A stretch of DNA of 7,978 nt from Bacteroidota bacterium (GTDB lineage Bacteria > Bacteroidota > Bacteroidia > Bacteroidales > GCA-2748055), in the NCBI GenBank assembly GCA_024244665.1, contig JAAEOI010000708.1, positions 1-7,978 on the forward strand, read 5' to 3'. The position numbers were made by a program, and so were the translations under genes. The notes beneath the pieces were generated by a model. It worked only from the letters and a program-made list of their open reading frames with translations. It was not told the DNA's origin and ran no database searches. Shown piece by piece: positions 6,967 through 7,978 of this stretch. Each line of letters opens with the position of its first letter. The first letter of the stretch is position 1.

Positions 6967-7811
6967 TATTTCCCCGTTTCATCTTTCATAGCAAAGAACT
7001 CCACCAATTCATTGAGGATTCTGTCCCTGTCTTTTCCGTGAAGGGCCAGGGCGAGCTGTGCCTTAAGCAATCCATATTTTTCACCCATGTCATACCTGAG
7101 GTCGTTCTTCTCAAGTGCCAGGTATTGTTCCGATTGTGCAAGCAGGTTCAGCGCCACTGAGAGAGAGATCTTCTTATTTGATTTCAACTCTTTGCCAAGA
7201 ATTTCCATCACAATGGGAGTTAGTGCGTGCATCCCGAAGAAACAGAGATAGTTGCCTGCCCGCAGGCCCGGAACGAATAGCTTTTGTTCAGCCTCTGTAG
7301 GTGTCGGTTTCTCAATAACCCGCTCCACCTGGTACACATCGCTAATACCCTGAAGCCGTTTTCCCCCCACAACACCAAAATTGGGGATGAGGCTCTCACG
7401 TGTTGGTTGAACTGTTGATACGGCACAGGCGTGTTTATTCGCGAAATCCACAAGGTGCTTTGCAGACGATTCGCTTCCCCTGTTCACATACAGGTGATCG
7501 CCAACAAGATGCAGAAAGGGGTCGTTCCCTGTGAACCGATGGGCGGTATACAGGGCATGCCCGTACCCGAGAGATTCCTTCTGAGGTAAAAAAGTAACAT
7601 TATGAGCATGTTCTCCAATAGCCTGACCATAAGGCACTTCATCCCCCGGCCGAACAATAATACAAATGTCGTTGATGCTTGCCGCAGTGACCTCTTCAAT
7701 AAGTAGTTCCAGGAAAGTTTTTTCATTCCCTTCCTTATCAATGAGGGTCTGGAGAGGCAGTTTTCGCTGCCTGGGTGCTGCAGCAGTGATTACAGCTTTT
7801 CTTATTACCAT
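6966..7811 (-). CDS. GalU-like sugar-phosphate nucleotidyltransferase with altered signature loop
   Basis: This 281-residue protein has the length and motif order of bacterial UTP-glucose-1-phosphate uridylyltransferases (GalU), which convert a sugar-1-phosphate and UTP to a UDP-sugar in the cytosol. Visible motifs are KAVITAAA at the start, PQKESLGYGHAL (76-87, the base-binding QxxxxGxGHA segment), VGDHLY (103-108, with the metal-binding aspartate), NFGVV (144-148), VIEKP (165-169), GNYLCFFGM (186-194) and YDMGEKYGLLKA (240-251, GalU YDxGxKxGYxKA). The odd part is residues 10-26: where GalU has AAGLGTRxLPxTKxxPK, this protein has AAAPRQRKLPLQTLIDK. The arginine, the LP pair and the final lysine remain, but the glycines and the TK pair do not. 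It may be a variant enzyme, a different sugar specificity, or a regulatory partner of the downstream fusion enzyme, with which it overlaps by one base. The ATG at 7811 directly precedes the first beta-strand (VIRKAVIT), as usual for this fold. GGGAG lies about 15 bases upstream, too far to be a clear ribosome site. Confidence 0.8.
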   Translation of the reverse strand: MVIRKAVITAAAPRQRKLPLQTLIDKEGNEKTFLELLIEEVTAASINDICIIVRPGDEVPYGQAIGEHAHNVTFLPQKESLGYGHALYTAHRFTGNDPFLHLVGDHLYVNRGSESSAKHLVDFANKHACAVSTVQPTRESLIPNFGVVGGKRLQGISDVYQVERVIEKPTPTEAEQKLFVPGLRAGNYLCFFGMHALTPIVMEILGKELKSNKKISLSVALNLLAQSEQYLALEKNDLRYDMGEKYGLLKAQLALALHGKDRDRILNELVEFFAMKDETGK

Positions 7812-7877
7812 ATGGGTCAGTTTTACTCCCTGAATTTCGGCAATTTTCCTTACATATTCATATGTTTTTTTAACAAC

Positions 7878-7900
7878 ACTCCTTACCCTTTGTAAGGAAC
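7878..7900 (-). terminator. Stem-loop at the end of the upstream gene, weak terminator or attenuator
   Basis: On the minus strand TCCTTAC-AAAGG-GTAAGGA (7898-7880) forms a 7-bp stem with a 5-base loop, extendable to 9 bp with two G-U pairs. It contains the TAA stop of the partial gene at 7883-7885 and is followed by a GTTGTT stretch and then seven A. The U-tract is poor, so it may only reduce read-through into the nucleotidyltransferase pair. Confidence 0.3.
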
Positions 7901-7978
7901 GGCCTTCAGGTGCCGGAATTTTTTACGGCGGTTCTGGTGGTTCTGGCGGATGGTCAGCAGAATGAATGACAGGGCTGA
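7883..7978 (-). CDS. C-terminal end of an unidentified, probably membrane-anchored protein (partial)
   Basis: A minus-strand frame is open from the window edge to a TAA at 7883-7885, giving 31 residues. It begins with a hydrophobic stretch (SALSFILLTI) and continues with a basic tail (RQNHQNRRKKFRHLKAVPYKG). This is the look of a last membrane helix followed by a positively charged cytosolic tail. No family can be named from so short a piece. A second frame on this strand is also open to the edge but gives only 18 proline-rich residues, so the frame itself is an inference. The stop lies 71 bases before the GalU-like gene, on the same strand, and the stem-loop overlaps it. Confidence 0.45.
   Translation of the reverse strand, partial: SALSFILLTIRQNHQNRRKKFRHLKAVPYKG

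Noticed and set aside
7852..7871. Plus-strand ACATAT hairpin followed by a T-run, resembling a terminator
   Set aside because: The stem is only 6 bp and AT-rich with a 2-base loop, and no plus-strand gene ends here.
7849..7876. Possible promoter for the GalU-like gene: TTG (7876-7874) and TATGTAAG (7856-7849) on the minus strand, spacing 17
   Set aside because: The spacing fits, but the -7 element has two mismatches to TAnnTTTG in an AT-rich stretch where such matches are common.

Overview
The window looks like a Bacteroidota chromosome segment of moderate GC (roughly half by eye). Four observations support this: a GLPGLI-family secreted protein, a large outer-membrane beta-barrel protein with an N-terminal carboxypeptidase-regulatory-like domain, a promoter matching the Bacteroidota TTG / TAnnTTTG type, and starts with A-rich leaders rather than Shine-Dalgarno sequences. 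I see no rRNA, tRNA, CRISPR array or insertion sequence.

Layout. On the plus strand, a promoter (3-30) with a perfect 14-bp palindrome in its spacer precedes a two-gene unit. Its first gene encodes a secreted GLPGLI-family protein (47-820). Three bases later comes a 922-residue TonB-receptor-like outer-membrane protein (824-3592). On the minus strand, read right to left, are three genes: the end of an unidentified and probably membrane-anchored protein (7883-7978), a GalU-like sugar-phosphate nucleotidyltransferase (6966-7811), and a 1111-residue fusion of a fucokinase-like GHMP kinase domain with a UDPGP-type nucleotidyltransferase domain (3631-6966). The last two genes overlap in TAATG. The two gene sets converge on a 38-bp gap made almost entirely of a 14-bp tandem repeat, which also covers the stop codon of the outer-membrane gene.

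How the genes may work together. The plus-strand pair acts at the cell envelope, and a GLPGLI protein beside an outer-membrane beta-barrel protein is a recurrent Bacteroidota arrangement of unknown function. The minus-strand pair plausibly makes or handles nucleotide-activated sugars. The kinase domain would make a sugar-1-phosphate and the fused UDPGP domain would make the NDP-sugar, the same logic as the bifunctional fucose-salvage enzyme Fkp but with the domains in the opposite order. Both minus-strand proteins have altered glycine-rich loops: the GHMP phosphate loop in the fusion and the nucleotidyltransferase signature in the GalU-like protein. Their exact substrates, and even whether each site is catalytic, are therefore open. 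This pair is the most interesting content of the window.
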